From the NCBI GenBank assembly GCA_902565895.1, contig CACFGV010000012.1, positions 1 through 52,825 on the forward strand: DNA of 52,825 nt, written 5' to 3'. A model generated the notes under the pieces. That model worked only from the letters and a program-made list of their open reading frames with translations. It was not told the DNA's origin and did not search any database. This document shows positions 17,820-28,037 of this stretch, piece by piece. Within the stretch, counting starts at the first letter, position 1. Every line of letters begins with the position of its first letter. The position numbers and the translations under genes are program-made. The DNA comes from K189A clade bacterium (GTDB lineage Bacteria > Pseudomonadota > Gammaproteobacteria > Pseudomonadales > Azotimanducaceae).

Positions 17820-18497
17820 CTAGTGAGATTCGCCACTGGGTGTGGCATTGCTCAAGAAGCGTTTTTGAAAGTCGTCTTTGGAGTTGATCCGAGGGTAGTC
17901 CACATCCGGTATATCTACCTCAAGGAACTCGCACAGCGGTGACCAACCATCGCCGGGCTCGATAACCAACAATTGTTCTTTTGGCACGCTGTTGATTACG
18001 CTTTGGTTATGCCTTTCAAAACAGTGCATAACATGTTTTTTATCTTCCATACGCAAGTTGAAGACGCCTTCCCAGATCACCTCGTAGACCATTTTGATGC
18101 GGTCGTGGCCTTCGCTTTCGACCCGCCCTACGAGCTCGGCATCGGCAAGATCCATCCGCCCCTGTTCTGACGATAGCCAGATAGTATGCATCACACTTGA
18201 GTACCATTGCTCCGGATCCCGCCGCGTCAAAATCACTTTAGCGTCTGGAAACACCTGTAGCTGCTGTCGCCAGAAATTGCACGAGGGCCAATCTACCGCA
18301 GCCTGATAGCCCTTAAACAACGTCTCCCAGTCAACCGTCTGGCCTGCAGCCGCACTGCGCCAGATTGGAATGTGCTCTGGCACCAGGGGCATTTCCATCA
18401 TGTGATAGCACTTATCAAACCCCAGACGCTCCAGCGCGAACTTCAAAGACAAGGTTCCTGTTCGCCCAAATCCAGCACCAATCACTTTAAGCCCCAT
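17820..18497 (-). CDS. Sulfotransferase family protein
   Basis: The 225-residue protein begins with MGLKVIGAGFGRTGTLSLK, the 5'-phosphosulfate-binding loop that recognises PAPS, and has a second typical stretch, KVILTRRDPEQWYSS (near residues 90-104), that includes the 3'-phosphate-binding Arg and Ser. It matches the Sulfotransfer_4 type often seen in marine bacteria and lower eukaryotes. It would transfer sulfate from PAPS to a hydroxyl of an unknown acceptor. AGAGGA lies before the ATG. The SulP transporter nearby could supply sulfate, but the two are on opposite strands, so that link is only suggestive. Confidence 0.88.
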   Translation of the reverse strand: MGLKVIGAGFGRTGTLSLKFALERLGFDKCYHMMEMPLVPEHIPIWRSAAAGQTVDWETLFKGYQAAVDWPSCNFWRQQLQVFPDAKVILTRRDPEQWYSSVMHTIWLSSEQGRMDLADAELVGRVESEGHDRIKMVYEVIWEGVFNLRMEDKKHVMHCFERHNQSVINSVPKEQLLVIEPGDGWSPLCEFLEVDIPDVDYPRINSKDDFQKRFLSNATPSGESH

Positions 18498-18533
18498 ATC
18501 GTCCTCTTTACCGCCACATAGGGCAGTTCAAAT

Positions 18534-19646
<1,113 letters not shown>

Positions 19647-19810
19647 AATCTATTTCTCTTTGCTGGCCGAACGTTGTAGTCCGTTGCACCTCGCCTGTGT
19701 TGTAGCAAGATCTCAAGGCTGCGTTGCCCTTGACTGAATTACAACTGATAGACTGCTCCAATGACAATGGCAGTTCTCTCTTTTTACCGCAGTGTTAGGC
19801 GCAAAGTCCT

Positions 19811-21577
19811 ATGCGTTTAGGCTTACGTATACGCCGCGGTCTGCGGGATTGGCGCAGTTATGTACCCTTAATTGCCACCCTGAACAGCTATCAACGTCAG
19901 GATCTTAGCCACGACATAATGGCCGGGCTTATCGTCGGCATGGTCACTATTCCACAAGCGGTGGCCTATGCGCTTCTTGCTGGCGTGCCACCACAATCCG
20001 GACTTTATGCTTGCCTCCTACCCATGGTGCTGTACGCGGTATTTGGTAGCTCAAAACAATTAGTAGTTGGGCCGGTCGCGGTGGCAGCACTGTTAGTAAC
20101 GGCTACCGTCAGTGAGTTGGCGCCGCGCTACAGCGAGGCCTATTTGGGCATCACGACACTATTGTGTTTACAGGTTGGGTTAATACTTTGCATATTAAGA
20201 CTGACCAAAATGGGCGGCCTAGTAACGCTACTCAGCCATCCGGTTATCAACGGCTTCGTTAACGCTGCGGCAATACTCATCATCATCAGCCAATTACCTG
20301 GTCTAACTGGCATCCAGATTGAAGACCCTACAAATCCCTCAACGGCGCTTTTAGGCGTTGCCGCACAGCTCGACAAAGCAAATGTTACCGCGCTCGCTTT
20401 CGGGCTCGTCGCGCTGGTATTTCTTTCAGTCAGTCGCCCGCTAATAGCTTGGCTTTTGCTCAAGGCTCGGGTGGCCAAAGCAAACACCCACCCACTCACT
20501 CGAATTGGGCCGATGTTGTGTGCGGTCGTTGCTGCGACGCTGGTGGCCACTTTTGGCTTACAAGACAACTTAACCACCGTCGGCATCATTCCAGCTGGAT
20601 TGCCGCAAATGACCCTGCCACCCATGTCACTGACGCTATGGCTGGAATTGCTGCCAGCAGCGCTCATCATTGCCGTTGTTTCTTATATTGAAAGCTATTC
20701 AATAGGCACCACGCTGGCCGCTCGTACAGAGGATCGCATTAACGCCAATCAAGAGTTGATCGCTCTGGGTCTTGCTAACCTCGGTGCCGGCGTGACCGGC
20801 GCCTACCCCGTAGCAGGATCTTTTTCTCGCTCCAGCGTGAACTTTGCAGCTGGCGGTCGCACGCCAGTTAGCTCTCTGGTCTGCGCACTCGTCATCATCA
20901 TGACCCTGCTGTTCTTCGCTAATTTATTTGTCACTCTACCGAATGCCGTATTGGCCGCCATCGTCATGACTTCGGTGCCGGGGCTCATTGACTTAAGCAA
21001 AATCCGCAATAACTGGCGTATCTATCGAGATGACTCATTAACCGAGTTGGCGACCTTACTGCTGGTACTGGTAGTCGGGGTAGAACTTGGTTTGTTGGCT
21101 GGGGTCGCTTTGTCTGTTGCACTGTTTATACGCAATTCCAGTCAGCCGAATATCACCCAGGTAGGGCGCTTGGGCGAAAGCGAACAATTTCGATCTGTGA
21201 AGCGCTACCCGGTAAACCTGCATGGGCAGATTCTGGCGCTACGCATAGATGAAAACATCTTTTTTGCCAACGCCGTGCAGATCGAAGAAAAACTTTTGCG
21301 GCGCGTGCTGGGGCGCCACGGCACCAAACATTTGCTGTTGGTCTGCAATGCCGTGAATCATATCGACGCTACTGGACTATCTATGTTGCTACGGATAAAT
21401 CAGCAACTGCAAAGCAGCGGTGTGCAGTTGCACTTTAGCGACATTAAGGGTCCTTTAATGCAACAGTTGGATCAGACAGAACTTGCCCGCAGGATTAGCG
21501 GCGAAATATTTTTTAACGCCGACCAGGCCTTCAAAAGTTTGACCGGAGACAGTACAGCCGCTCATGCAAATCCTTGA
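19811..21577 (+). CDS. SulP family anion transporter with STAS domain
   Basis: The 588-residue protein has the SulP layout: a conserved N-terminal motif (GLIVGMVTIPQAVAYALLAG, residues about 38-57), ten or more membrane helices through about residue 430, and a C-terminal cytoplasmic STAS domain from about 445 to 570 (ALRIDENIFFANA, then LVCNAVNHIDATGLSMLL). Members import sulfate, bicarbonate or other small anions. No carbonic anhydrase lies next to it, so sulfate is a fair guess. The stop overlaps the following LptG-like start by 14 bases. Confidence 0.92.
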   Translation: MRLGLRIRRGLRDWRSYVPLIATLNSYQRQDLSHDIMAGLIVGMVTIPQAVAYALLAGVPPQSGLYACLLPMVLYAVFGSSKQLVVGPVAVAALLVTATVSELAPRYSEAYLGITTLLCLQVGLILCILRLTKMGGLVTLLSHPVINGFVNAAAILIIISQLPGLTGIQIEDPTNPSTALLGVAAQLDKANVTALAFGLVALVFLSVSRPLIAWLLLKARVAKANTHPLTRIGPMLCAVVAATLVATFGLQDNLTTVGIIPAGLPQMTLPPMSLTLWLELLPAALIIAVVSYIESYSIGTTLAARTEDRINANQELIALGLANLGAGVTGAYPVAGSFSRSSVNFAAGGRTPVSSLVCALVIIMTLLFFANLFVTLPNAVLAAIVMTSVPGLIDLSKIRNNWRIYRDDSLTELATLLLVLVVGVELGLLAGVALSVALFIRNSSQPNITQVGRLGESEQFRSVKRYPVNLHGQILALRIDENIFFANAVQIEEKLLRRVLGRHGTKHLLLVCNAVNHIDATGLSMLLRINQQLQSSGVQLHFSDIKGPLMQQLDQTELARRISGEIFFNADQAFKSLTGDSTAAHANP

Positions 21578-22640
21578 CCGCCACCTGACGGCACATAGCC
21601 TACGAGCCATCGCGCTGGTGGCAGCCAGCCTGACCAGCATGATGTTGTTATTTGCGTTTTTTGACGAATTATCCGAGAGCGCAGATCGCTACGGCTTTGA
21701 CGACGTCCTGAATTATCTGTGGCGCACTCTGCCAAGGCGCCTGGAAGAACTCATGCTGTACAGCGTTTGTATTGGTTACTTGGCCGCATTAGGACAACTG
21801 GCTGAACAAGGTGAACTCACAGCGCTACGTGCAGCGGGCGTATCACCTACGCGGCTGCTCATCGGTTTAGCACCCTCAATGCTGCTGTGTCTGGGCATCA
21901 GCTTTGCACTCAGCGAATACATCGCTCCCAAGGCCGAGCAGGCGGCAGAGGTTGCAAAGCTCAATGCTCAGTATGGGCGCAATGCCATGCGCGAACGTGG
22001 CGGATTTTGGATTCGCGACGACCGCCTGTATATGCACATCCAAGCCTTGAGCGACAAAGACGGTGGGACTCTGTACGGCCTCCGCCAGTACTGGCTAGAT
22101 GAGAATCTAAAGCTACAAAGTAGTCTCGAGGCTGAATACGCCACATACGACGCCGACCAGCAAAACTGGGTACTGCACAATGGACGGCAAACCACGTTGA
22201 CGCCGCAAAACACAGCTGTGGATCAGTTTTCGCAACGGCTGTGGGATAACACCGTCACCCCCAAATTGCTCAGTAACCAGGCTTTTCTTGAGCCGAAAAG
22301 AATGTCGCTGTTAGGCCTGACAGATCAAGTCAATTTTCTGCAACAACAGCGGTTACAAGCCACCCAATACGAGTTGGCTTTGTGGTCCAGGGTACTCAAA
22401 CCATTGAACTACTTCGGAATGATGCTTCTGGCCTTAGCCATCGTTCTTGGACCCCTGCGCGGCACTGGATTAGGCCCGCGTTTGGCGCTCGGCTTACTTG
22501 TGAGCCTGTCTTTTAAATACTTGCAAGACTTGTTCGCACCGATGTCGGTTGTATTTGCATTGCCTCCATCAATCGCCGTGGCATTACCGGTACTGTTGTA
22601 TATCTTCGTCGGCTGGCTACTCATTCGCCGCTACGCATAA
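21564..22640 (+). CDS. lptG: LptF/LptG family lipopolysaccharide export permease
   Basis: A 358-residue protein with the family layout: three N-terminal helices, a large periplasmic beta-jellyroll region (about residues 120-260) and three C-terminal helices. The motif GELTALRAAGVSP in the first cytoplasmic loop is the coupling region that contacts LptB. LptF and LptG form the membrane part of the LptB2FG exporter and move lipopolysaccharide from the inner membrane to the periplasmic bridge. The usual partner is adjacent; here the upstream gene is SulP and no second permease is seen, so this could be a lone LptG, a paralogue, or the product of a split operon. The last 20 bases overlap the 3' end of the opposite-strand enoyl-CoA hydratase gene. 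Confidence 0.88.
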   Translation: MQILDRHLTAHSLRAIALVAASLTSMMLLFAFFDELSESADRYGFDDVLNYLWRTLPRRLEELMLYSVCIGYLAALGQLAEQGELTALRAAGVSPTRLLIGLAPSMLLCLGISFALSEYIAPKAEQAAEVAKLNAQYGRNAMRERGGFWIRDDRLYMHIQALSDKDGGTLYGLRQYWLDENLKLQSSLEAEYATYDADQQNWVLHNGRQTTLTPQNTAVDQFSQRLWDNTVTPKLLSNQAFLEPKRMSLLGLTDQVNFLQQQRLQATQYELALWSRVLKPLNYFGMMLLALAIVLGPLRGTGLGPRLALGLLVSLSFKYLQDLFAPMSVVFALPPSIAVALPVLLYIFVGWLLIRRYA

Positions 22641-23460
22641 CCTCATCGACCAGATCGGCAACGCGCATTTCTCCGTCATGAGTTTGACCACCCATGGCCA
22701 TGAACTTTTGCATAGCGTGCTGAGCCTGTGACGTACGCAATAAGCGCGCAAACAAATACGCTTCTTCCTGCAGACCCTGAGCCAAAGGAAGCTCAGCGGC
22801 ATTCACAGAAGCTTTTGCCAAACGCACGGCGGGCAGCGGGAAACGAGCAATACGCTGGGCTAATTCGGTAACCGCTTGATCAATGTCTCCTGGAGCGTAA
22901 ATTCGGTTTAAGTAACCCCATCGCTCGGCGGTTTCAGCATCCAGGTCTTGCGCACCCAGAATGATCTCCATCGCACGCCCGCGGCCTACCAACCGCGGCA
23001 AACGCTGGGTCCCACCACCGCCGGGCAAGATGCCCAACGGCACCTCCATTTGATTCACGACAGTTTGTCCAATGACCCCAAAGCGCATATCCATGCTTGC
23101 TACCAGTTCGCTGCCGCCACCGCCGACGCGACCTTCTATCTGTGCAATTGTGACTTTGTCCATGGTGCGCAAGCGCTCGCACATAAGATGGAAAGGATTA
23201 AGTTCGGCACTACGTTCGGCATCGCCATCTGTAGGGAACTGCAAAATCGCTTCGACATCAAAATGCGCTAAGAAGAAATCTGGATGCGCGCTCTTAAACA
23301 CCACAACCGACAGCTCCGGCTCTTTTTGCAGCGCCTCAATCAACTGCATAAGTTCAGCGTACAGCGGCAAGGTGACGATATTGATGGGCGGATTGTCGAT
23401 GGTCACTGCGGCCACACGTTGGGCAATCTCTACATTCAAAAACGCAAAGTCGTTTCTCAT
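22621..23460 (-). CDS. Enoyl-CoA hydratase/isomerase family protein
   Basis: A 279-residue crotonase-fold enzyme. Both catalytic glutamates seem to be present: in GGGGSELVAS and in QMEVPLGILPGGGG. The oxyanion-hole backbone is expected around FFLAHFDVE and GRVGGGGSE. The first of these lacks the usual AxGxD motif, reading AHFDVE, so the substrate may differ from standard straight-chain enoyl-CoA. GAGGGGA precedes the ATG. It is divergent from the MFS transporter (57 bp), suggesting shared regulation, and its 3' end overlaps the LptG gene. Confidence 0.88.
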   Translation of the reverse strand: MRNDFAFLNVEIAQRVAAVTIDNPPINIVTLPLYAELMQLIEALQKEPELSVVVFKSAHPDFFLAHFDVEAILQFPTDGDAERSAELNPFHLMCERLRTMDKVTIAQIEGRVGGGGSELVASMDMRFGVIGQTVVNQMEVPLGILPGGGGTQRLPRLVGRGRAMEIILGAQDLDAETAERWGYLNRIYAPGDIDQAVTELAQRIARFPLPAVRLAKASVNAAELPLAQGLQEEAYLFARLLRTSQAQHAMQKFMAMGGQTHDGEMRVADLVDEVMRSGE

Positions 23461-23517
23461 GGGGGTCCCCTCTTAGTTTTGCTTTATTTGCGCTGCTCCC
23501 CTGCGCATACTCCGAGC

Positions 23518-24774
23518 ATGAACGATACTACTATCTCTAAACGGCAACGCAGTTATACGCTATTCTTGTTGGTAATAGTTTTTACCGCGAGCCACGTCGA
23601 TCGGCAGATCGTTGCGATCTTGCAGGAGCCCATAAAGCAGGCCTTCCAGATCAGCGACACACAGCTCGGGTTATTGACTGGCTTTATGTTCGCGTTGTTT
23701 TACGCGACCTTAGGCATGCCCATGGCTATGTGGGCGGATCGCCACAACCGCCGAAATCTGATCGCTTTTTCGATTTCACTCTGGAGTGCTATGACGGTCT
23801 TTTGCGGCATGGCGGTGCAGTTTTGGCAGTTGCTGTTAGCCCGAATTGGCGTCGGCGTCGGCGAAGCCGGTTCCAATCCACCCTCCCATTCGATTATCTC
23901 CGACCTGTATAAACCCGAAGAACGGGCGACAGCCATGGCCATTTTTGGTCTCGGCGTTAATTTCGGCATCATGCTCGGTTACTTGATCGGCGGCTGGGTC
24001 AACGAATGGATCGGCTGGCGTTGGGCTTTTGTTGTCGCAGGTGTGCCCGGACTCATCATCGCGGTCATCGTGCGCTGGACTATGGTAGAGCCACCCAGGG
24101 GCTACTCTGATGGGCTGGTAGAGAAGCCCCAGGCACCCCCGTTTTGGTCCGTTGTGAGGCATATGCTCAACAGCTCAGCAACCAGACAACTCGTCATCGC
24201 CAACAGTTTAATTTCTATGGCGGGCTACGCAGCCATTGCTTGGGCGCCGGTCTATTTCCAACGCGTGCATGGGTTTAGCACGGCAGAATCCGGCACTTTT
24301 CTTGCGTTGGCCATTGGTGTGGGCGGCGGCTTGGGTACCTTTTTTGGCGGCTTCTTTGCTGACCGCTGGGCGAAGATTTCTGAGGGTTGGCGCGCCTGGA
24401 TCGTGTGCGCAGCGACAACTGTTTATTTACCTTCTGCGGTGCTTTGTTACCTTACCGCAGATCCGTTCTGGGCCATCACCTGGTTTATCGGACCAGCAGC
24501 CCTTGGCGGCGTCTACATCGGCACTAACTTTGCGATCTTGCAATCTCTGGCACCGGTAGAAATGCGCGCCGTTATGGCCGCCATCAACTTGTTTATCTTG
24601 AATATCGTTGGACTCGGCTTGGGTCCGGTAGGCGTCGGCTTTATAAGCGATCTTGCAACCCCTGCCTTTGGCATTGAAAGCATTCGCTATGGGCTACTTG
24701 CGACGTTGGTGGTCATGGCCTGGGGCGCTTTACATCAAGCAAGAGTAGGGCTGCTGCTACACAGACAAACATAG
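23518..24774 (+). CDS. MFS transporter, spinster-like
   Basis: A 418-residue major facilitator with about twelve membrane segments. The start at ATG 23518 gives a normal N-terminus; the open frame extends back into the opposite gene but that part is not protein-like. Marks include an N-terminal DRQIVAIL motif in the first helix, ADRHNRRN (the loop 2-3 signature), GEAGSNPPSHSIISDLY, and a second-half loop with GGFFADRW. These are typical of spinster-type carriers found next to catabolic genes. The substrate is unknown. Confidence 0.9.
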   Translation: MNDTTISKRQRSYTLFLLVIVFTASHVDRQIVAILQEPIKQAFQISDTQLGLLTGFMFALFYATLGMPMAMWADRHNRRNLIAFSISLWSAMTVFCGMAVQFWQLLLARIGVGVGEAGSNPPSHSIISDLYKPEERATAMAIFGLGVNFGIMLGYLIGGWVNEWIGWRWAFVVAGVPGLIIAVIVRWTMVEPPRGYSDGLVEKPQAPPFWSVVRHMLNSSATRQLVIANSLISMAGYAAIAWAPVYFQRVHGFSTAESGTFLALAIGVGGGLGTFFGGFFADRWAKISEGWRAWIVCAATTVYLPSAVLCYLTADPFWAITWFIGPAALGGVYIGTNFAILQSLAPVEMRAVMAAINLFILNIVGLGLGPVGVGFISDLATPAFGIESIRYGLLATLVVMAWGALHQARVGLLLHRQT

Positions 24775-24852
24775 CCTTTAGCCCGTTATCCCTCAGCATC
24801 GGCACTTCCGACTACTTTCGGCTAGCCAGTCAATTTACTCGCAATGGCCGCT

Positions 24853-25452
24853 TTAACCGACCTCGCTGATGTCATTAATGATCTTGCCCACGAGACCATA
24901 TTCCACCGACTCCTCGGCACTCATCCAATAATCTCGTTGGGTATCTTCGCCCACACGTTCGACGCTCTGCCCTGTACGCTCAGCGATAATGCCGTTGATA
25001 CGCTCACGCGTTTTAAGTATTTCTCGCGCATGAATCTCAATGTCCGCTGCATCGCCGCCAAATCCACCGCTGGGTTGGTGGATCAAAAATCGAGTATTTG
25101 GCAGCGCAAACCGGTTGTCCTTGTCTGCCGCCAGATAGATGTGTGTAGCGATGCTGCCTACCCAACCGGTGCCGATGATACGGACCTCGGGCTTAATGTA
25201 GCGGATTAGATCGAAAATAGTGTCTCCCGATTCGACATGACCACCCGGCGAACCGATGTACAAGGTAATTGGATCGTCTGACTCAAACGCCAAAGCCAGT
25301 AGCTTCTCGACCATGCGCCGGGCAACGTCTTGGTTGATCTCGCCAAACAGCGTCAGCGTGCGATTTTGCAGCAACACATTCTCTAGCCGATTGTAGTTTT
25401 TTGCTGCGTCTGCGATTGATTGATCGTCTTGTTCTGCGTCTAGCCGCTGCAT
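24853..25452 (-). CDS. clpP: Divergent ClpP protease subunit
   Basis: A 199-residue ClpP-family serine protease. The fold is clear: RTLTLFGEI, YIGSPGGHVESGD, LPNTRFLIHQPSGG. The triad is S100 in WVGSIATH, H125 in LIHQPSGG and D170 in GEDTQRD. The nucleophile motif, normally ASMGA, reads GSIAT, so this is a divergent ClpP rather than the housekeeping copy. No clpX, clpA or tig gene is adjacent, unlike the usual tig-clpP-clpX-lon order. It may form a specialised or mixed-ring protease. GGAG lies before the ATG. It is convergent with the MFS gene and divergent from the esterase. Confidence 0.88.
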   Translation of the reverse strand: MQRLDAEQDDQSIADAAKNYNRLENVLLQNRTLTLFGEINQDVARRMVEKLLALAFESDDPITLYIGSPGGHVESGDTIFDLIRYIKPEVRIIGTGWVGSIATHIYLAADKDNRFALPNTRFLIHQPSGGFGGDAADIEIHAREILKTRERINGIIAERTGQSVERVGEDTQRDYWMSAEESVEYGLVGKIINDISEVG

Positions 25453-25597
25453 AGCCTTTCTCCGTAGTTGCCCCGAACCGCATCGGTGGCAAAGGTTTTA
25501 GAATCTCAGAGCTGAAGGTCCAGCGCCGTCGGTAGAGATTGCCCACTCGATGGTGTAGCGTGAAGTGCATATCCTATGGACGAAAGGGGAAATTTCA

Positions 25598-26527
25598 ATG
25601 CCATTAGCAGCCGAATACCAGGCCATGTTTGATCAACTGGCGGCGGCAGGTCCTACCCCTGGAGTACGCGACCTACCCCTTGCCGGTGCGCGAGAGATGT
25701 ATCGCGCCGCACGTGCACTTAACCCCGATCTTCCTATCCATCAGGTCGAGAACACCTCAATTTCCGGCCCCGCAGGTGACATCGCCTTACGTATTTATCG
25801 CCCGCAGGGGCCTGGCCCTTTCGGCGTTTTAGTGTACTTCCATGGCGGCGGCTGGGTTATTGGCGACCTCGACACCGCCGATTCAGTGTGTCGACAGTTG
25901 GCGACCGAAGCCGACCTGGTGATCGTTTCGGTAGATTATCGATTAGCGCCAGAGCATCTGTATCCAGCAGCCGTTGAGGACAGCTACGCTGCTTTGCAAT
26001 GGGTGCATGAAAACACTAGCCGGCTTAACGGCAGCGGCAAGATTGGCGTTTGTGGGGAAAGTGCTGGCGGCAACTTAGCCGCCGTTGTTGCCCAACAGAG
26101 CCGCGACACCAACGGCCCAGAGATCGCGTTCCAGTGTTTACTCTACCCGGTTACCGATGCTGATATGAGTCGTGACTCCTACACTGAGAATGGCAGCGGC
26201 TACTTACTTGAAACGGCAACCATGGAGTGGTTTTGGGATACCTACTGTCCTGATCCAGAACAGCGCCTAGAAGCCGCCGCCAGTCCATTACGCGCAAGGA
26301 GTTTGAAGAATCTGCCGCCTGCCCTGATCGTCACCGCAGAGTTCGATCCCCTACGAGACGAGGGCAACGCCTACGCTCAGGCCTTAGAGGCTGCAGGAAA
26401 CAGCGCAACGCTGATGTGCTGTGATGGCTTGGTTCACGACTTCTTTAGTACAGCTGCGGTTTTTGGGTGCTCTAAAGAGCCTTTTGATCAAACAGTCGCT
26501 GCATTACGCGCTCACGTGGCTACATGA
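25598..26527 (+). CDS. Alpha/beta hydrolase, HSL family esterase
   Basis: A 309-residue enzyme of the hormone-sensitive-lipase type. The oxyanion motif HGGGWVIGD is near residues 83-91, then DYRLAPEH, the nucleophile elbow GESAGG, the acid in EFDPLRDEG and the catalytic His in LVHDFF. It probably hydrolyses short-chain esters in the cytoplasm. The ATG at 25598 follows AAAGGGGA with a seven-base spacer; the upstream in-frame ATG at 25565 lacks such a site. It is the first gene of a run with the YciI-like and SDR genes. Confidence 0.92.
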   Translation: MPLAAEYQAMFDQLAAAGPTPGVRDLPLAGAREMYRAARALNPDLPIHQVENTSISGPAGDIALRIYRPQGPGPFGVLVYFHGGGWVIGDLDTADSVCRQLATEADLVIVSVDYRLAPEHLYPAAVEDSYAALQWVHENTSRLNGSGKIGVCGESAGGNLAAVVAQQSRDTNGPEIAFQCLLYPVTDADMSRDSYTENGSGYLLETATMEWFWDTYCPDPEQRLEAAASPLRARSLKNLPPALIVTAEFDPLRDEGNAYAQALEAAGNSATLMCCDGLVHDFFSTAAVFGCSKEPFDQTVAALRAHVAT

Positions 26528-26570
26528 ACGCAAAGCCATTCACCCACCTTAGATAAATATCGGAGTTTCT

Positions 26571-26855
26571 ATGCTTTTTATGATTATCAGCAAAGACCAC
26601 CCAGACAGCAAAGAATTGCGCGCCAATACGCGGCCCAAACATTTGCAGTATTTAGCCAGCCATGATGTGCACTACGCAGGTCCAATCCTCAGCGATGACG
26701 AGACAAAACCCATCGGATCCACCATCGTCATCGAGGCGGAAGATCTCGGGGCAGCGCGCGCCTTTGCCGCAAACGACCCGTATACCGTCGCGGGACTATT
26801 TGCCGAGGTCAATGTCCATCCCTTCAAACAAGTAATTCCGGAGAACGGCTCTTGA
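26571..26855 (+). CDS. YciI family protein
   Basis: A 94-residue ferredoxin-like alpha/beta protein. The KHLQYLASH stretch, a gap, and the ARAFAANDPYTVAGLF motif near residues 64-79 (with the conserved Asp-Pro-Tyr) are typical of YciI-like proteins, which are small dimeric proteins of uncertain catalytic role, some of them lactone or dehalogenation enzymes. The stop overlaps the next gene by four bases (TTGA), so it is translated together with the SDR. Confidence 0.88.
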   Translation: MLFMIISKDHPDSKELRANTRPKHLQYLASHDVHYAGPILSDDETKPIGSTIVIEAEDLGAARAFAANDPYTVAGLFAEVNVHPFKQVIPENGS

Positions 26856-27571
26856 AAACAGCAATTGTAAGTGGTGTTGGTCCGATCGACGGATTGGGTG
26901 CGCAATTGTGCGTTCGCATAGCTAAGGAGGGCTTGCACGTCTTAGTTGCTGGTCGCACTCAAAGCAAACTAGATGCAGTAGCGGATTTAATCAAAGACCA
27001 AGTCGGCAGCGCCGAAGCCGTTGTTGCTGACGCGACGGACGAAGTCGCAACCAAAGAACTGTTTGCCCGAGCGGGCGACAACCTGGATTTAGCGATCTAT
27101 AACACCGGTAATAATACGCCCGGACGGATTATCGATATGGACGCCGATTTTTTCGCTAATAGTTGGCGTGTTTGCTGCTTTGGTGGTTTTTTGTTTGGTC
27201 GCGAAGCGGTGCGCCAGTTTATTGCAACCCAGCGCGGCGGCACCTTGTTATTCACCGGCGCCAGCGCCTCTTTGCGCGGGCGCGCTAACTTTGGCGCTTT
27301 CAACTCATCCAAGGGCGCGCTGCGTAATTTGGCTCAAGCCATGGCAAAAGAATACGCACAAGACGGCGTACATGTTGGCCATGTGGTGGTCGACGGCCCA
27401 ATAGCCGGAGAGAAGATTAAGCGCGGGCTGCCTGAGTACGCAGAGCAACTTGGCGAAGATGGCATGATCAGTATCGACGGGATTGTTGACGGTTTTGTCT
27501 ACCTATATCGACAACCGCCCCAGGCTTGGACGTTCGAGTTGGACGTTCGCACGGCCAAAGAAAAGTGGTAG
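26852..27571 (+). CDS. SDR family oxidoreductase, catalytic Tyr replaced by Phe
   Basis: A 239-residue Rossmann-fold short-chain dehydrogenase. The cofactor loop reads GVGPIDGLG (residues 8-16), followed by AGRTQ, suggesting NADP. The expected serine is in TGASASLRG. The YxxxK motif is FNSSK (F150, K154), so the catalytic Tyr is absent; a set of SDR relatives share this Phe. It may bind the cofactor without normal turnover or use another acid. It starts with TTG at 26852, overlapping the YciI stop. It ends at 27571 facing the MaoC genes. Confidence 0.88.
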   Translation: MKTAIVSGVGPIDGLGAQLCVRIAKEGLHVLVAGRTQSKLDAVADLIKDQVGSAEAVVADATDEVATKELFARAGDNLDLAIYNTGNNTPGRIIDMDADFFANSWRVCCFGGFLFGREAVRQFIATQRGGTLLFTGASASLRGRANFGAFNSSKGALRNLAQAMAKEYAQDGVHVGHVVVDGPIAGEKIKRGLPEYAEQLGEDGMISIDGIVDGFVYLYRQPPQAWTFELDVRTAKEKW

Positions 27572-27598
27572 ACCGCCGCTGGCTAGACCAACGGCGGT
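27572..27598. terminator. Hairpin between convergent SDR and MaoC genes
   Basis: A seven-base-pair perfect stem (ACCGCCG and CGGCGGT) with a 13-base loop begins one base after the SDR stop codon. It has no following T-run on either strand. It may act as a weak bidirectional terminator or mRNA end. Confidence 0.35.
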
Positions 27599-27619
27599 TC
27601 CAACCGAGTCGGCAGTCGC

Positions 27620-28027
27620 TCAGTCCACCCGGGCGTTGGCGTAACCCGAGAGCACGACCACACCATCTTGATTAGTGGTTTCTACACTTAGCGTAACAAT
27701 GCCATCGCTGACGTCGTCAACGGTGGCGGTAGCGTTCAGTGTATCGCCTGGCCATACCTGACTCGTAAAGCGCACGCCGTACTTAGTGATGCGGCCATCG
27801 CCGACATAGTTTGTCACCATCCGGCCCGTCATACCCATGGTCAACATGCCGTGGGCGAACACTGATGGGTAACCTGCGATTTCCTTAGTGAATTTCTCGT
27901 CGGTGTGTACCGGGTTGTAATCACCTGAAGAGCCTGCGTACATAACAATTTGCGTACGCTTAAGGTCTTCCACCAAACACTCGGTATAGGTATCCCCTAC
28001 GTTCAGATCTTTTGCTGCTAAAGCCAT
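27620..28027 (-). CDS. MaoC-type hot-dog dehydratase
   Basis: A 135-residue hot-dog protein. The hydratase-2 motif is clear: YAGSSGDYNPVHTDEKF, which carries the catalytic Asp and His. Such proteins hydrate or dehydrate (3R)-hydroxyacyl thioesters. It pairs with the neighbouring FAS1-like protein: in mycobacterial HadAB and similar systems one hot-dog subunit carries the catalytic residues and the other binds the acyl chain. The gap is 10 bases and both genes have strong ribosome sites (GGGGGGAC here). Confidence 0.92.
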   Translation of the reverse strand: MALAAKDLNVGDTYTECLVEDLKRTQIVMYAGSSGDYNPVHTDEKFTKEIAGYPSVFAHGMLTMGMTGRMVTNYVGDGRITKYGVRFTSQVWPGDTLNATATVDDVSDGIVTLSVETTNQDGVVVLSGYANARVD

Positions 28028-28037
28028 GATGTCCCCC

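Noticed and set aside
23284-23517. An N-terminal extension of the MFS transporter.
   Set aside because: It is antisense to the enoyl-CoA hydratase and not protein-like; the conserved transporter start is at 23518.
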